64,000 bases of DNA from Chromobacterium phragmitis (GCF_003325475.1 NZ_CP029495.1:3844001-3908000), one strand, 5' to 3'. Shown: positions 53,201 to 62,133, numbered from the stretch's first letter. Translations and numbers: made by a program. The notes: a model not told the origin generated them from the letters alone.

Positions 53201-56200
53201 CGGGAGCCGGCCAACGACGCCGAGCGCCTGCTGTGCGCGGCGGTGGCCCGGGTGCTGAACCTGGAGCAGGCCGGCCCCGACGACGACTTCTTCCAACTGG
53301 GCGGCGACAGCATCTCGGCGATGAGCCTGGGCACCGAGCTGCGCCGCGCCGGCTTCCTGCTGCGCCCGCGCGACGTGTTCGCCAAGCGCACGCCGGGCGG
53401 CATGGCGGCGGCGCTGCAACCGCTGTCGGCTGCTAATCCGGCAGCCGACGACGCGGCAGGGCCCTTGGGCAAGCTGCCCATCGTCAGTTGGTTCGCCGAG
53501 CAATACGGCATGGCCAGCCGCTTCGTCCAGGGCGTGTGGCTGAAGGCGCCGGCGGCGCTGGCCGCCGAACACCTGGCCGCCGGCTTGTTGGCCTTGCAGC
53601 GCGCCCACCCGGCATTGCGCAGCCGCGCTGTCGACGGCCAACTGCATCTGGACGCCGCGCCGTCCGCATTGGACGCGCGGGTGCTGATCGAGGCCGCGCC
53701 GGGGGCGACGCCGGACAGCCTGTTTGAAACCGCCTGCGCGCGGTTGAACCCGACGGACGGCCTGCTGTTGCAGGCGGTCTTGCGGGATGGCGAGGACGGC
53801 AAGCGCGTGCTGCTGGCCATCCACCACCTGGCGGTGGACGGCGTGTCGTGGCGCGCGTTGCTGCCCGAGCTGCAGTCCGCCTGCGAGGCGGCGATGGCCG
53901 GAGAGACTGTCCAGCTGCCGCGCGAGGACTTCGGCCTGCGCGAATGGGCGAAGACGCTGGCGGCCCAGGTTCCGGCGCGCCGCGGCGAGCTGGCGATGTG
54001 GCGCGGCATGCTGGCCGGAAAAGCCAGCGCATTGAGCGCCAAGGCGCTGGACCCGGCCCGCGACCGCCACGACGCGGCCCGCCACCGCCGGGCGCTGCTC
54101 GGCGAGGCTGCCAGCGCGACCCTGCTGCAAAAGCTGCCGAACGCCTGCCGCGCGACGGTCGAGGAAATCCTGCTGGCGTCGCTGCTGCTGGCTTGCCGCG
54201 GCGAATTCGACGCGCCGCGCTTGCGCGTCGGCCTGGAGTCGCATGGCCGCCACGCAGTCGGCGACGGCATCGACCTGGGCCGCACCGTGGGCTGGCTGAC
54301 CGCCGAGTACCCGGCGCTGTTCGACCTGTCGGCGCAGCCGGCCGGCGATACGGCGGCCTTGGCGGCGCTGCGCGCGGTCAAGCGCGTGATGCGGGCGATC
54401 CCGGATCATGGCCTGGGCTACGGCGTGCTGCGCCATCTGGACGACGAGCACGGCCCGGCGCTGGGCGCGCTGGAAGCGCAAAACCGTCCGGCGCTGCTGT
54501 TCAACTACCTGGGCCGTTTCCAGGCGGGCGACGGCGAATGGACGCCGCTGGCTGTCGGCGGCCGCTTCGCCGACGCCTTCGCCGTCGACATCGATCCGGC
54601 CTTGCCGCTGCAATACGGGCTGGAGGCCAATGTGTTCGTCGACGAGACCGGCGCCGCGCCGCGGGTGGCGGTCAACTGGACTTGGGCCGACGCGCTGTAT
54701 GGCGCCGACGCCATAGAACGCCTGGGACAGCGGATGGACGGCGCGATCGCCGCGCTGGCGCATCTCGCCGAACGCGATCCGCTGGCCGCGGCCGATACGC
54801 TGGTGGCAGCCGAGACGCTGGGCGCCGGCGGCGCGCCGCTGTCCGACGCCGAGTTGGCGGCGCTGACAGAGCGCCACGGTAGTCTGGCCGCCGCCTTGCC
54901 GGTGTTGCCGCTGCAGCAGGGCCTGCTGTTCCACGCCCAGCTGGGCGAGGCGGCCGGCAAGTACAACTCCATCACCCGCGTCACCTTCGAAGGACCGCTG
55001 GACAGCGACAGGCTGCGGGCGTCCTTGGCGGCGGTATTGCGCCGCCACCCGCAGCTGGCCGCCGGCTTCGACAGCGAGGCTCAGGCCGAGCCGCTGCAAC
55101 TGCTGCCGTTGGCGCTGCCGGAATGGCCGTGGCGCGAGCTGGAGCTGGCCGCGTCGGCCGACGAGGCCGAGGCGCTGCAGGCGCTGGAGCGCGAGGAGCT
55201 GGACCGCGACTTTACGGTCGGCGGCCCCGGCGACAGCCCGCTGCTGCAGGCCACGCTGACGCGCCACGGCGGCCAAGCCACGCTGTTTCTGACCGCGCAC
55301 CATTTGGTTGTCGATGGCTGGTCTACGCCCATCCTGCTGCGCGATTTGCTGGCCGCCTATGGCGACGGGCCGGACACGCTGCCTTCCATCCGCGTCGACT
55401 ACCCCAGCGTGGTCCGCGCGCTGGCGGCGCGCGATCTGACGCCGGCGCGCCAGCTGTGGCTGCAGACGCTGGACGGCGTCAAGCCCACGCTGCTGTTCGG
55501 CCAGCAGACGGCCGCGCCGGAAGTGCGGGAATTCGAGCTGGTGCTGCCGCAAGCGCTGGAAGACGCGCTGACCGAGCGCTGCCGCGAACGCGGCCTGACC
55601 CTGAACACCGGGATGCAGGGCATGTGGGGCGCGCTGCTATCGGTGCTGACCGGCCGCAACGACGTGGTGTTCGGCTCGCCGGTGTCGGGCCGTTTCAGCC
55701 CGGTGGACGGCGTGGACGAGCATATCGGCCTGTTCAGCAACACCATTCCGGTGCGGGTGGCGCTGCGGCCGGACGCGCCGCTGTGGGAACAGCTGGCCGA
55801 TTTGCAGGCGCGGCAGATCCGTCTGCTGGAGCACGACGGGCTGGGCCTTGCCGAAATCCAGCGCCTGGCCGGTGCGGCCACCTTGTTCGACACGTTGCTG
55901 GTGGTCGAGAACTACCCGGATCAGGACATGCAGTCGCGCGACTACCACGGCGCGCGCATCGCCGCGCTGCGCAACCGCGGTCATACCCATTATCCGCTGA
56001 CGGTGCTGGCGTTGCCGGGAGACCGGCTGCGCCTGCTGATCGAGTACCGCAATCTGGTGAAAGCGCCGCAGCGGCTGGCCGAACGGATGCTGGCGCTGCT
56101 CGAGCATCTGGCTTTCTGGCCCGAGCTGCCGTGGTCGGCCTTCGACCCGCTGACCGGCGCCGAACGCGAGCTGATCGACAAGGTCAACGCCACCGCCGTA

Positions 56201-58762
56201 GCGATCCCCGAAGCCACGCTGCCGTCTCTGCTGGCGGCCCAGGCGGCCAGGACGCCGGACGCGCCGGCGCTGCTGGACGAAGCGCATGCGCTCAGCTATG
56301 CCGAAACCCGCGCCCAGGTAGCGCATCTGGCCGGGAGGCTGCGCGCGGCCGGCGTCAAGCCGGGCGACATCGTCGCCGTGGCGCTGCCGCGCTCGGTGCA
56401 CCTGAGTCTGGCGCTGATGGCGGCGCAGGAGGCCGGCGCCGCCTATCTGCCGCTGGACACCGGTTACCCGGACGAGCGGCTGGCCTATATGGTGGCCGAC
56501 GCCAAGCCGGCGCTGATCGTCACTTGCGCCGAACTGGCGCCGCGCTTCGCCGGCATGGGCACGCTGCTGCTGCAGGACGCGCTGGCGACTGATCCGCAGG
56601 CCTTCGACGCGCCGGCGCTGACGCCGGACCACGCCGCCTATCTGTTGTACACCTCCGGCTCCACCGGACGGCCCAAGGGCGTGCTGGTTTCGCACCGCGC
56701 CATCGTCAACCGCCTGCTGTGGATGCAGCACGAGTACAGCCTGGGCGCGGACGACGTGGTGCTGCAGAAAACGCCTTGCAGCTTCGACGTGTCGGTGTGG
56801 GAATTCTTCTGGCCGCTGATCGTCGGCGCGCGGCTGTTCATGGCGCCGCCGGACGCCCACCGCGACCCGGAAGCGCTGCTGGAGCTGATCGCCGCGCGCG
56901 GCGTCACCACCTTGCACTTCGTCCCGTCTATGCTGGCGGCGCTGCTGGCCCACATGCAGGGCGACGCCGCGGCGCGTTCTGCCCAAGCGGCCGGCTTGCG
57001 CCGGGTGTTCTGCAGCGGCGAGGCGCTGTCGCGCGAGCTGGCTGACGGCTACGCCGGCCTGATAGGCGCGCCCTTGCACAATCTGTACGGCCCGACCGAG
57101 GCGGCGGTGGACGTCAGCTACCAGCCGGCGGCCAAGCCGGCACCGGAATCGGCCAGCGTACCCATCGGCCTGCCGGTGTGGAACACTGCGCTGCGGATAC
57201 TGGACGCCGCGCTGCGGCCGGTGCCGGTCGGGGCGCCGGGCGAGCTCTATCTGTGCGGCGCGCAGCTGGCCCACGGCTATCTGGGCCGGCCGGATCTGAC
57301 TGCGGCCCGCTTCGTCGCCGATCCGTACGCCGACGGCGAGCGGATGTACCGCACTGGCGACATCGCGCGCTGGCTGCCGGACGGCGCCGTCGAGTATCTG
57401 GGCCGCAGCGACGATCAGCTGAAGATACGCGGCCAGCGCATCGAGCTGGGCGAGATCGAGGCGGCGCTGCTGGCGCTGCCGGGCGTCGCCCGCGCCGTGG
57501 TCCACGCCCGCGCGCTGGGCGGCCAGGCGGCCCACGCTGCCGGCGCCGACAACCGCCAGCTGGTCGGCTATGTGATCGCGTCCGATCCGGACAACCCGCC
57601 CGAGGCCGACGCGCTGCGCGCGATGCTGGCCAGGGTCCTGCCGGCGCACATGGTGCCGGTGGCCGTGATGCGCCTGGCGGACTTCCCGCTCAGCGCCAAC
57701 GGCAAGCTGGACCGCAAGGCGCTGCCGGAGCCGTCTTCGACGGCGGCGGCCCAAGGCCGCGAGCCGCGCCCGGGTTTGGAGAGCCGGATCGCCGCTTTGT
57801 TCGCCGAGATCCTGGAATCCGACGCGGTGCGCGCCGATGACGATTTCTTCGCGCTGGGCGGCCACTCGTTGCTGGCGATGCGGCTGGCGGCGACGCTGCG
57901 CCGCGAGCTGAAGCTGCCGGTGTCGGTCGGCCAGATCATGAGCTCGCCGACGGTGGCCAAGCTGGCGACGGTATTGTCCGACGCTGGCCTGGCGTCTGAC
58001 CCGGCGCTGGCCGGCTTCGGCGAGGTACTGCCGCTGCGCGCCGGCAAGGGGCGGCCGCTGTTCTGCATCCACCCGGCTTCCGGCTTCGCCTGGCAGTACA
58101 GCAGCCTGTCGCGCCATCTGCGCCCCGGCCTCGCGCTGGTGGGCCTGCAATCGCCGCGCCCGGACGGCGCCATCGCCCGCTGCGCCGACATGGACGAAGT
58201 GTGCGACCGCCATCTGGCCAATCTGCGCCGTATCCAGCCGCAAGGCCCGTATCACCTGATCGGCTATTCGCTGGGCGGCACGGTGGCGCAGGCGTTGGCG
58301 GCCAGGCTGCGGCAGCAGGGCGAGGAGGTCGCCTTCCTGGGCCTGCTCGACACCTATCCGCCGGAGGGCCAGGACTGGAACGGCCCGACCGAGGACGAGG
58401 CCAAGGCCGAGGTGGCGCGCGAGCAGGAGCAGTTCATGTCCGCCACCGAGGACGCCGCCGACGCCTTCATGCTGCGGGAAAAGACCGAGATGTTCGGCCA
58501 CATCGTGGCCAACTACCAGGACGCGGTGCGTCTGCTGTCGCAGGCACGCACGCCGCGCTACGACGGCGAGGCCACGCTGTTCGTCGCCCGCCGCACTCTG
58601 CCCGAAGGCATGGACGTGCGGGAAACCTGGCGGCCGCACTTGGCCGGCCTCTCCGTGCATGAGCTGGATTGCGCGCATGAGGACATCGTGTCGCCGCAGT
58701 CGCTGGAAACCTTGGGGCCGTTGCTGGATGGCATTTTGAAGGGGGTGGATAGCTTGGGGTGA
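50276..58762 (+). CDS. vbaF: Siderophore NRPS, C-A-T-E-C-A-T-TE
   Basis: 2828 aa; start GTG 50276 behind GGGGAA (an upstream in-frame stretch overlaps mbtH). C1 with YHHVCVDGYSF. A1 with YTSGSTGKPKG (about 616); pocket residues read D-G-E-D for the first four positions, suggesting a basic amino acid. T1 Ser1012 (GGDSIS). Epimerase with HHLAVDGVSW (about 1183), HGRH, GWLTAEYP, FNYLGRF. C2 with AHHLVVDGWS (about 1675). A2, EntF-like and probably Ser-specific (SFDVSVWEFFW, HFVPSML, FCSGEAL). T2 Ser2531. Thioesterase Ser2665 (GYSLGG). Expected product: DHB-D-(basic)-L-Ser units cyclised by the TE, as in cyclic trichrysobactin-type compounds. Aryl-acid genes are not in the window. Confidence 0.92.
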   Translation: MLTIETKSSAVERELPLFGSQLGIWLADQIAEQKNTYTVAHCVELDGAIDAERLRQSIRLGLAEADTVVAQYQETPDGPAQRLRQGLSAKDLPLPEIHDLSAEADPEEKARQWMREDLSADLPADGERPLYLHRLFKLAGGAGERWFWYQRYHHVCVDGYSFAALTRRIADIYQALSRGEAPSPSPFVSFADVAAERDAYLASPRREEDRAFWRDYAAALPSPSTLSARDALAGDGAANVDVLRRRFEIAGGAATPQAMAAVFAYLARMSGKSRVAMGVPFMRRMGSAALRAVGPVVNVLPVALDIDDGDDLATLARRLADELKQVRRHERYDAEQIQRDSGMVGSNRALYGATLNLKIYDQSLRLGEVAGVALPLAVGPIDDIEFGLWQQGETLVVELSANPARYDAAELEWHAWRLRGFIAALAGGATVGDAPLHSGAERMALDEWSRGPRISAPEGVRTALDVFLQSATQYENDTALVCGDERLSYGELSARVAQLGRELLARGIGDGSVVGVAVPRSVDTVVAILGTLAAGAAFLPLDLDYPPERLAMMCEDAAPALLLTRSDVRGRLPDLPALCLDDEAVRARLAARAARPLDDAERLRPLEGSRLAYMIYTSGSTGKPKGVMIAHASFLNLLLSQQSGLFGDFIRGRGRRVRTMQTASLSFDGALEQLFWLFMGQEVHLCDEELRRDAQQLVELVRRERIDEMDVPPSLLRQMLDCGLMDDGHWQPGMALVGGEAVPPALWKEMRGYKQLHFHNFYGPTEYTISALGAPGSIAEEPVVGRPVANTRALVLDAALRPVAMGVAGELYLAGAGLGLGYLNRPSLTAARFVASPFGDGELMYRTGDLVRWNAHGQMDFIGRVDHQVKVRGFRIEMGEVEHALASLPGVNAAVVLAEAVGGSHRLIAYCTMADAGRHQEEGLSAALLAQVAETLPDYMVPSALAVLPEWPVNINGKIDRKALPAIRPHNAAAGREPANDAERLLCAAVARVLNLEQAGPDDDFFQLGGDSISAMSLGTELRRAGFLLRPRDVFAKRTPGGMAAALQPLSAANPAADDAAGPLGKLPIVSWFAEQYGMASRFVQGVWLKAPAALAAEHLAAGLLALQRAHPALRSRAVDGQLHLDAAPSALDARVLIEAAPGATPDSLFETACARLNPTDGLLLQAVLRDGEDGKRVLLAIHHLAVDGVSWRALLPELQSACEAAMAGETVQLPREDFGLREWAKTLAAQVPARRGELAMWRGMLAGKASALSAKALDPARDRHDAARHRRALLGEAASATLLQKLPNACRATVEEILLASLLLACRGEFDAPRLRVGLESHGRHAVGDGIDLGRTVGWLTAEYPALFDLSAQPAGDTAALAALRAVKRVMRAIPDHGLGYGVLRHLDDEHGPALGALEAQNRPALLFNYLGRFQAGDGEWTPLAVGGRFADAFAVDIDPALPLQYGLEANVFVDETGAAPRVAVNWTWADALYGADAIERLGQRMDGAIAALAHLAERDPLAAADTLVAAETLGAGGAPLSDAELAALTERHGSLAAALPVLPLQQGLLFHAQLGEAAGKYNSITRVTFEGPLDSDRLRASLAAVLRRHPQLAAGFDSEAQAEPLQLLPLALPEWPWRELELAASADEAEALQALEREELDRDFTVGGPGDSPLLQATLTRHGGQATLFLTAHHLVVDGWSTPILLRDLLAAYGDGPDTLPSIRVDYPSVVRALAARDLTPARQLWLQTLDGVKPTLLFGQQTAAPEVREFELVLPQALEDALTERCRERGLTLNTGMQGMWGALLSVLTGRNDVVFGSPVSGRFSPVDGVDEHIGLFSNTIPVRVALRPDAPLWEQLADLQARQIRLLEHDGLGLAEIQRLAGAATLFDTLLVVENYPDQDMQSRDYHGARIAALRNRGHTHYPLTVLALPGDRLRLLIEYRNLVKAPQRLAERMLALLEHLAFWPELPWSAFDPLTGAERELIDKVNATAVAIPEATLPSLLAAQAARTPDAPALLDEAHALSYAETRAQVAHLAGRLRAAGVKPGDIVAVALPRSVHLSLALMAAQEAGAAYLPLDTGYPDERLAYMVADAKPALIVTCAELAPRFAGMGTLLLQDALATDPQAFDAPALTPDHAAYLLYTSGSTGRPKGVLVSHRAIVNRLLWMQHEYSLGADDVVLQKTPCSFDVSVWEFFWPLIVGARLFMAPPDAHRDPEALLELIAARGVTTLHFVPSMLAALLAHMQGDAAARSAQAAGLRRVFCSGEALSRELADGYAGLIGAPLHNLYGPTEAAVDVSYQPAAKPAPESASVPIGLPVWNTALRILDAALRPVPVGAPGELYLCGAQLAHGYLGRPDLTAARFVADPYADGERMYRTGDIARWLPDGAVEYLGRSDDQLKIRGQRIELGEIEAALLALPGVARAVVHARALGGQAAHAAGADNRQLVGYVIASDPDNPPEADALRAMLARVLPAHMVPVAVMRLADFPLSANGKLDRKALPEPSSTAAAQGREPRPGLESRIAALFAEILESDAVRADDDFFALGGHSLLAMRLAATLRRELKLPVSVGQIMSSPTVAKLATVLSDAGLASDPALAGFGEVLPLRAGKGRPLFCIHPASGFAWQYSSLSRHLRPGLALVGLQSPRPDGAIARCADMDEVCDRHLANLRRIQPQGPYHLIGYSLGGTVAQALAARLRQQGEEVAFLGLLDTYPPEGQDWNGPTEDEAKAEVAREQEQFMSATEDAADAFMLREKTEMFGHIVANYQDAVRLLSQARTPRYDGEATLFVARRTLPEGMDVRETWRPHLAGLSVHELDCAHEDIVSPQSLETLGPLLDGILKGVDSLG

Positions 58763-58781
58763 TGGATTCCGGCAGAACGAA

Positions 58782-58804
58782 GGCCCCGCGAGGGGCCATT
58801 TTTT
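58782..58804 (+). terminator. Terminator of the NRPS transcript
   Basis: GGCCCC-GCGA-GGGGCC followed by ATTTTTTG, 20 bp after the NRPS stop and just before the transposon island. Confidence 0.88.
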
Positions 58805-58819
58805 GTTGCGGCTTGTTAA

Positions 58820-58909
58820 GACCCGCTAACAAAACCTATATTTTGCGCAGTGGCGCACATGGAAGATCAGCGACTTACAAGCGACCGCCTGAGGTTTTGT
58901 TAGCCACTC
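58820..58909 (+). mobile_element. MITE copy 1 (90 bp)
   Basis: Ends GACCCGCTAACAAAACCT and AGGTTTTGTTAGCCACTC; the inner 13 bp of the ends are perfectly inverted. The left end is identical to the left terminal repeat of the IS at 60279, so its transposase could move it. Flanked by TAA on both sides. Non-coding. Confidence 0.85.
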
Positions 58910-58981
58910 TAAGTTGCTTACTCTATGGCATTTGTCTATTGCAATGATTTTGCTTATGGTTTCATCTAGGAGGCTTTATCT

Positions 58982-60089
58982 ATGGGTAAAAATAACCGTG
59001 ATGAATTCAACGAAAAGACAAAGCGAGCACTTGCCTTGCGAGCGAATTATAAGTGCTCTTTCCCTGGTTGTGATGTTCCAACATCAGGACCAAGCGATGA
59101 GTCTCCTGACTCAGTAACTATTATTGGGGTTGCTGCGCACATCCATGCGGCTTCACCCGGTGGCCGTCGCTATCATGCATCCATGACAGCCGAGCAACGG
59201 AAAGACATTTCGAACGGGATATGGCTTTGTGCTAATCACAGTATAGAAATTGATCGAGACGAGGTGCGCTACCCGGCTGAAGCTCTCAGAGAAATGAAAG
59301 CATCTCATGAGCATAGAGTGTCAGCACTGCTCAGTGGTGCTTCGTCAATTGGCGTGCATTGCGACCTCTTAGCAATAGGGCCAGGAGTAGTCGGTCTTGG
59401 TGAGATCATTGGCACTCTCCGGTCGAGAGTGGTATTTGCGTCTGGAGCATTTTTTGATAGGTGATGTAGCGGCGCTGATTAGTTTTGGTGAGCATTTTGA
59501 TCAGGCAGATTCTTATGATCGATTTGTTTTGGTGAATGCATTGGGTGATGGCCGTCAGCTGGCAGCGCCACCTGCATGGAAAAAATCCGGTAGCGGTTAT
59601 GAGATTAACTTACAAGTTTTTGACAGTTTTCCGCGTATCAATGCGAATCAACTAGGTATGGATCTCGCGCTAAATGAGAAGCATGATTCATTTGTTGATG
59701 AAAAAGGTGGAATTGCTACTGTGTCTGGTCTTGATGCGCTTCCGCAAAAGATTCAACTTTGTTTGTCGACGCTTCGCGGAGAGATGCTGTATCACCGAAC
59801 CTTTGGCTCGCGTCTTAAAGAATATTTTGATGACTTTGTTGGGTCGATATGGCTTGAGCGTTTGTTTAAGCTGGAGGTGATTAGACTGGCGTGTATTCCG
59901 TATAAATCCATGGGTGTGCCTGGCATGTATACGCCTTTTCAAAGCGTGCGCCAGGTTAGGAATGTCAAGATATTAGAAGAACGAAATGATCACTGGCTCC
60001 CGATAATTTTTGATTTGGAAGTTGAAGGAGTGGGAATGTGGTCGCAGGAAATTCTAATATTTGTTCCGTTTGGTGGGCGTTCATACTAA
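58982..60089 (+). pseudogene. HNH endonuclease-type protein, probably frameshifted
   Basis: Starts at ATG 58982 with AGGAGG 8 bp upstream. The first frame (to 59464, 160 aa) holds an HNH nuclease fold: YKCSFPGCDVPT (zinc knuckle), AAHIHAASPGG, and NGIWLCANH. A second frame (59397-60089) continues with a 230-aa region that reads like the natural C-terminal domain (LRLEHFLIGDVAALISF, then LQVFDSFPRI, ending FVPFGGRSY). The switch falls about 59401-59430; removing one base near 59415 joins them. Either a disabled nuclease or two separately translated parts (second from TTG). Much lower GC than its neighbours, so acquired. A role in defence is possible but unproven. Confidence 0.7.
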
Positions 60090-60235
60090 ATAAATGGTAC
60101 TCTGATTTTTAAAGAGCTGGGGTGTTTGATGGACTCGAAGGGGGAAAGAAAATGGCCCAGACAGGGGATAATGCCGTTCATTTATTTAAGGATTTTCGGG
60201 CGACTTTTCTGGCCTTGGAGCACAGGAATCTACAA

Positions 60236-60271
60236 AAAAGCACCGCTTCCATACACGGAGACGGTGCTTTT
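60236..60271 (+). terminator. Rho-independent terminator downstream of the HNH gene
   Basis: AAAAGCACCG / CGGTGCTTTT stem with a 16-nt loop, immediately left of the IS element. The stretch from 60090 to this hairpin shows no convincing gene. Confidence 0.8.
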
Positions 60272-60278
60272 CTCTTAA

Positions 60279-61141
60279 GACCCGCTAACAAAACCTGTCG
60301 ACAAATCGCAGACATATCAATGAGAAAGCCAGCTTGAGCAAGGCGTAATGCGTATCCAGCCGCCGTTCGAAGCGGATGCGCAACTTGCCGAAGCCAGCTA
60401 GCCAAGAATGGGTACGTTCTACCACCCAGCGGTGGCGACCTAGTCTCTCGCTGCTTTCCACCCCGCGCCGAGCAATTCGCACCAAGATTCCGCGTCGGCT
60501 CAGGTGTGCACGACAACGGCGGTAGTCATAGCCTTTGTCAGCATGCAGCTTGTAAGGCTTTTGTCTGGGCCGTCCTGGCAAGCCAGGAACGGCAGGAATC
60601 GCATCGACCAAAGTTTCGAAGACCATGGAGTCGTGCCGATTGGCGCCGGTAATGCTCAGCGCCAATGGCAAACCTCGGCGATCTACGATGATGTGCCGTT
60701 TGCTGCCGCATTTACCTCGATCGGTGGGGTTGGGGCCGGTCTCTTGGCCCCCCGGGGGCTGGCAACGCTAGCCCCATCAATGCTGGCCCGGCTCCAATCA
60801 ATTTGATCGTGTTGGCGCAGTTGTATCAGCAGAGCCAGGTGTAGGCGGTCCCAAATGCCTTGCGCTTGCCAATCCCGCAGCCTTCGCCAGCAGGTCATCC
60901 CGCTGCCAAAACCGAGTTCCTGCGGGAGGTCCTCCCAAGGAATGCCGGTAGTGAGAACAAACAAGATGCCGTTGAGGGCAGCAAAATCATCCAGCCGCGG
61001 CCTCCCACCCCGGCGGGAACGCGGCGGCGGGGAGAGTAGCGGCTGCAATGACTTCCAAAGCTTCTGGCTGATGACTTTTCGTTGCATCTTTGCCAGGTGA
61101 GGGCATACGCATCTGGCATCAAGAGGTTTTGTTAGCGGCTC
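60279..61141 (-). mobile_element. IS5-family (IS427-group-like) insertion sequence
   Basis: 863 bp. Terminal inverted repeats GACCCGCTAACAAAACCT (60279-60296) and AGGTTTTGTTAGCGGCTC (61124-61141) match at 17 of 18 positions. Two overlapping minus-strand frames encode a DDE transposase through a -1 shift. The edges lie in TTAA contexts (TA target). Both ends and both frames look intact, so it may be active. Confidence 0.9.
60285..61087 (-). CDS. IS5-family transposase made by -1 ribosomal frameshift
   Basis: orfA runs 61087-60683 (MQRKVISQKLWKSL; DUF4096-like N-terminal domain; IPWEDLPQELGFGSGMTCWRRL) and ends past the first DDE Asp region (WSRASIDGASV). orfB (ending 60285) gives the catalytic remainder: ITGANRHDS, LHADKGYDYRRCR (second D) and HRWVVERTHSWL (E). 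The frames are offset by -1. A run of six G on the coding strand (60748-60753) inside the codons CGG GGG GCC is the probable slip site; reading -1 there continues as GPNPTDRGKCGSKRH, the usual family sequence. Confidence 0.85.
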
Positions 61142-61145
61142 TTAA

Positions 61146-61235
61146 GAGTGGCTAACAAAACCTCAGGCGGTCGCTTGTAAGTCGCTGATCTTCCATGTGC
61201 GCCACTGCGCAAAATATAGGTTTTGTTAGCGGGTC
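61146..61235 (-). mobile_element. MITE copy 2 (90 bp, inverted)
   Basis: Reverse complement is identical at all 90 positions to the copy at 58820-58909. It begins 4 bp (TTAA) after the IS right end, so the two terminal repeats stand head to head. Followed by TAA. Confidence 0.85.
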
Positions 61236-61293
61236 TAAGTGAACGGCATTAACCGACAAGGGCCATTTCTCATGCAGGCGCAGCAAGACGAAA

Positions 61294-62133
61294 TCAGCGC
61301 GGAATCACCATCGGCGTATGGCTGACCGGGTCTTCGATGATCAGGCAGGGCAGGCCGAACACCTGTTCGATCAGCTCGGCGCTGACGATACGCGACGGCG
61401 CGCCTTCGGCGACGATGCGGCCGTCCTTCATTGCGATCAAGTGGGTGGCGTAGCGGCAGGCGTGGTTGATGTCGTGCAGCACCGCCACCAGCGTGCGGCC
61501 GCCGTCGCGGTTGAGAGTGCGGAACAGCTCCAGCAGCTCGATCTGGTGGGCGATGTCCAGATAGGTGGTGGGTTCGTCCAGCAGCAGCAGCGGCGTCTGC
61601 TGGGCCAGGGCCATCGCCACCCAGGCGCGCTGGCGCTGGCCGCCTGACAGCTCGTCTACCAGCCGGTCGGCCAGCTCGGCGGTGCCGGTTGCTTTTAGCG
61701 CTTCATTGACCGCGTTTTCGTCTTCGCGGCTCCATTGCCGCAGCAGGCTCTGGTGAGGATAGCGGCCGCGCGCCACCAGATCGGCCACGGTGATGCCGTC
61801 CGGCGCGACGGCGCTTTGCGGCAACAGGCCCAATTGGCGGGCCACCGCCTTGGCCGGCTGGCTGTGGATGTCGCGGCCGTCCAGCCTCACCTGGCCGTCC
61901 AGCGGCTTTAGCAGGCGGCTGAGGCTGCGCAGCAATGTCGATTTGCCGCATCCGTTGGGGCCGATGACCACGGTGAAGGCGCCATCGGGTATGCGCAGGT
62001 TCAGCCGCTCGCAGATCACGCGCTGGCGGTAGCCCAAGCGCAGGCCGTCGCCGGACAGCCGCGGCAGGTCCAGGGCGGCCGGCGCGGGGGCGGCGGCGAG
62101 GGGGAGGGCTTGTTTCAGCGTGAGCGTGCTCAT
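61294..62133 (-). CDS. fepC: Ferric siderophore ABC transporter, ATP-binding protein
   Basis: 279 aa from ATG 62133, whose ATGA overlaps the fepG stop; the longer in-frame reading lies antisense-like within fepG. Walker A GPNGCGKST, Q-loop LLPQSAVAPDG, signature LSGGQRQRAW, Walker B LLLLDEPTTYLD, switch His in VLHDINH. Drives import of the ferric catecholate across the inner membrane with FepD and FepG. The island at 58820-61235 lies beyond its 3' end and does not break it. Confidence 0.95.
   Translation of the reverse strand: MSTLTLKQALPLAAAPAPAALDLPRLSGDGLRLGYRQRVICERLNLRIPDGAFTVVIGPNGCGKSTLLRSLSRLLKPLDGQVRLDGRDIHSQPAKAVARQLGLLPQSAVAPDGITVADLVARGRYPHQSLLRQWSREDENAVNEALKATGTAELADRLVDELSGGQRQRAWVAMALAQQTPLLLLDEPTTYLDIAHQIELLELFRTLNRDGGRTLVAVLHDINHACRYATHLIAMKDGRIVAEGAPSRIVSAELIEQVFGLPCLIIEDPVSHTPMVIPR

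Larger units (their letters stand above)
58820..61235. mobile_element. Transposon island bounded by inverted MITEs
   Basis: 2416-bp block between the NRPS gene and fepC: two identical 90-bp MITE copies in inverted orientation enclose a low-GC HNH-nuclease gene and an IS5-family element sharing their terminal repeats. TAA flanks both outer ends (58817-58819 and 61236-61238), as a short target duplication would. It could be one composite unit or independent nested insertions, because the inner MITE edges are also flanked by TAA. Confidence 0.75.

Noticed and set aside
50351..55552. A 1733-codon open frame antisense to the NRPS gene, and another of about 1000 codons at 55637-58678
   Set aside because: Low-complexity Gln/Arg/His-rich translations that mirror the GC-rich third positions of the real NRPS gene; no domain, start context or ribosome site.
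60122..60337. Short frame between the HNH gene and the IS
   Set aside because: Runs through the terminator hairpin and into the IS terminal repeat; no recognisable content. Could be the tail of a lost gene, but cannot be supported.
58820..61235. CRISPR-like or phage attachment repeat
   Set aside because: The repeated 90-bp units are only two, inverted, and have transposon-type ends; no spacer series or integrase.
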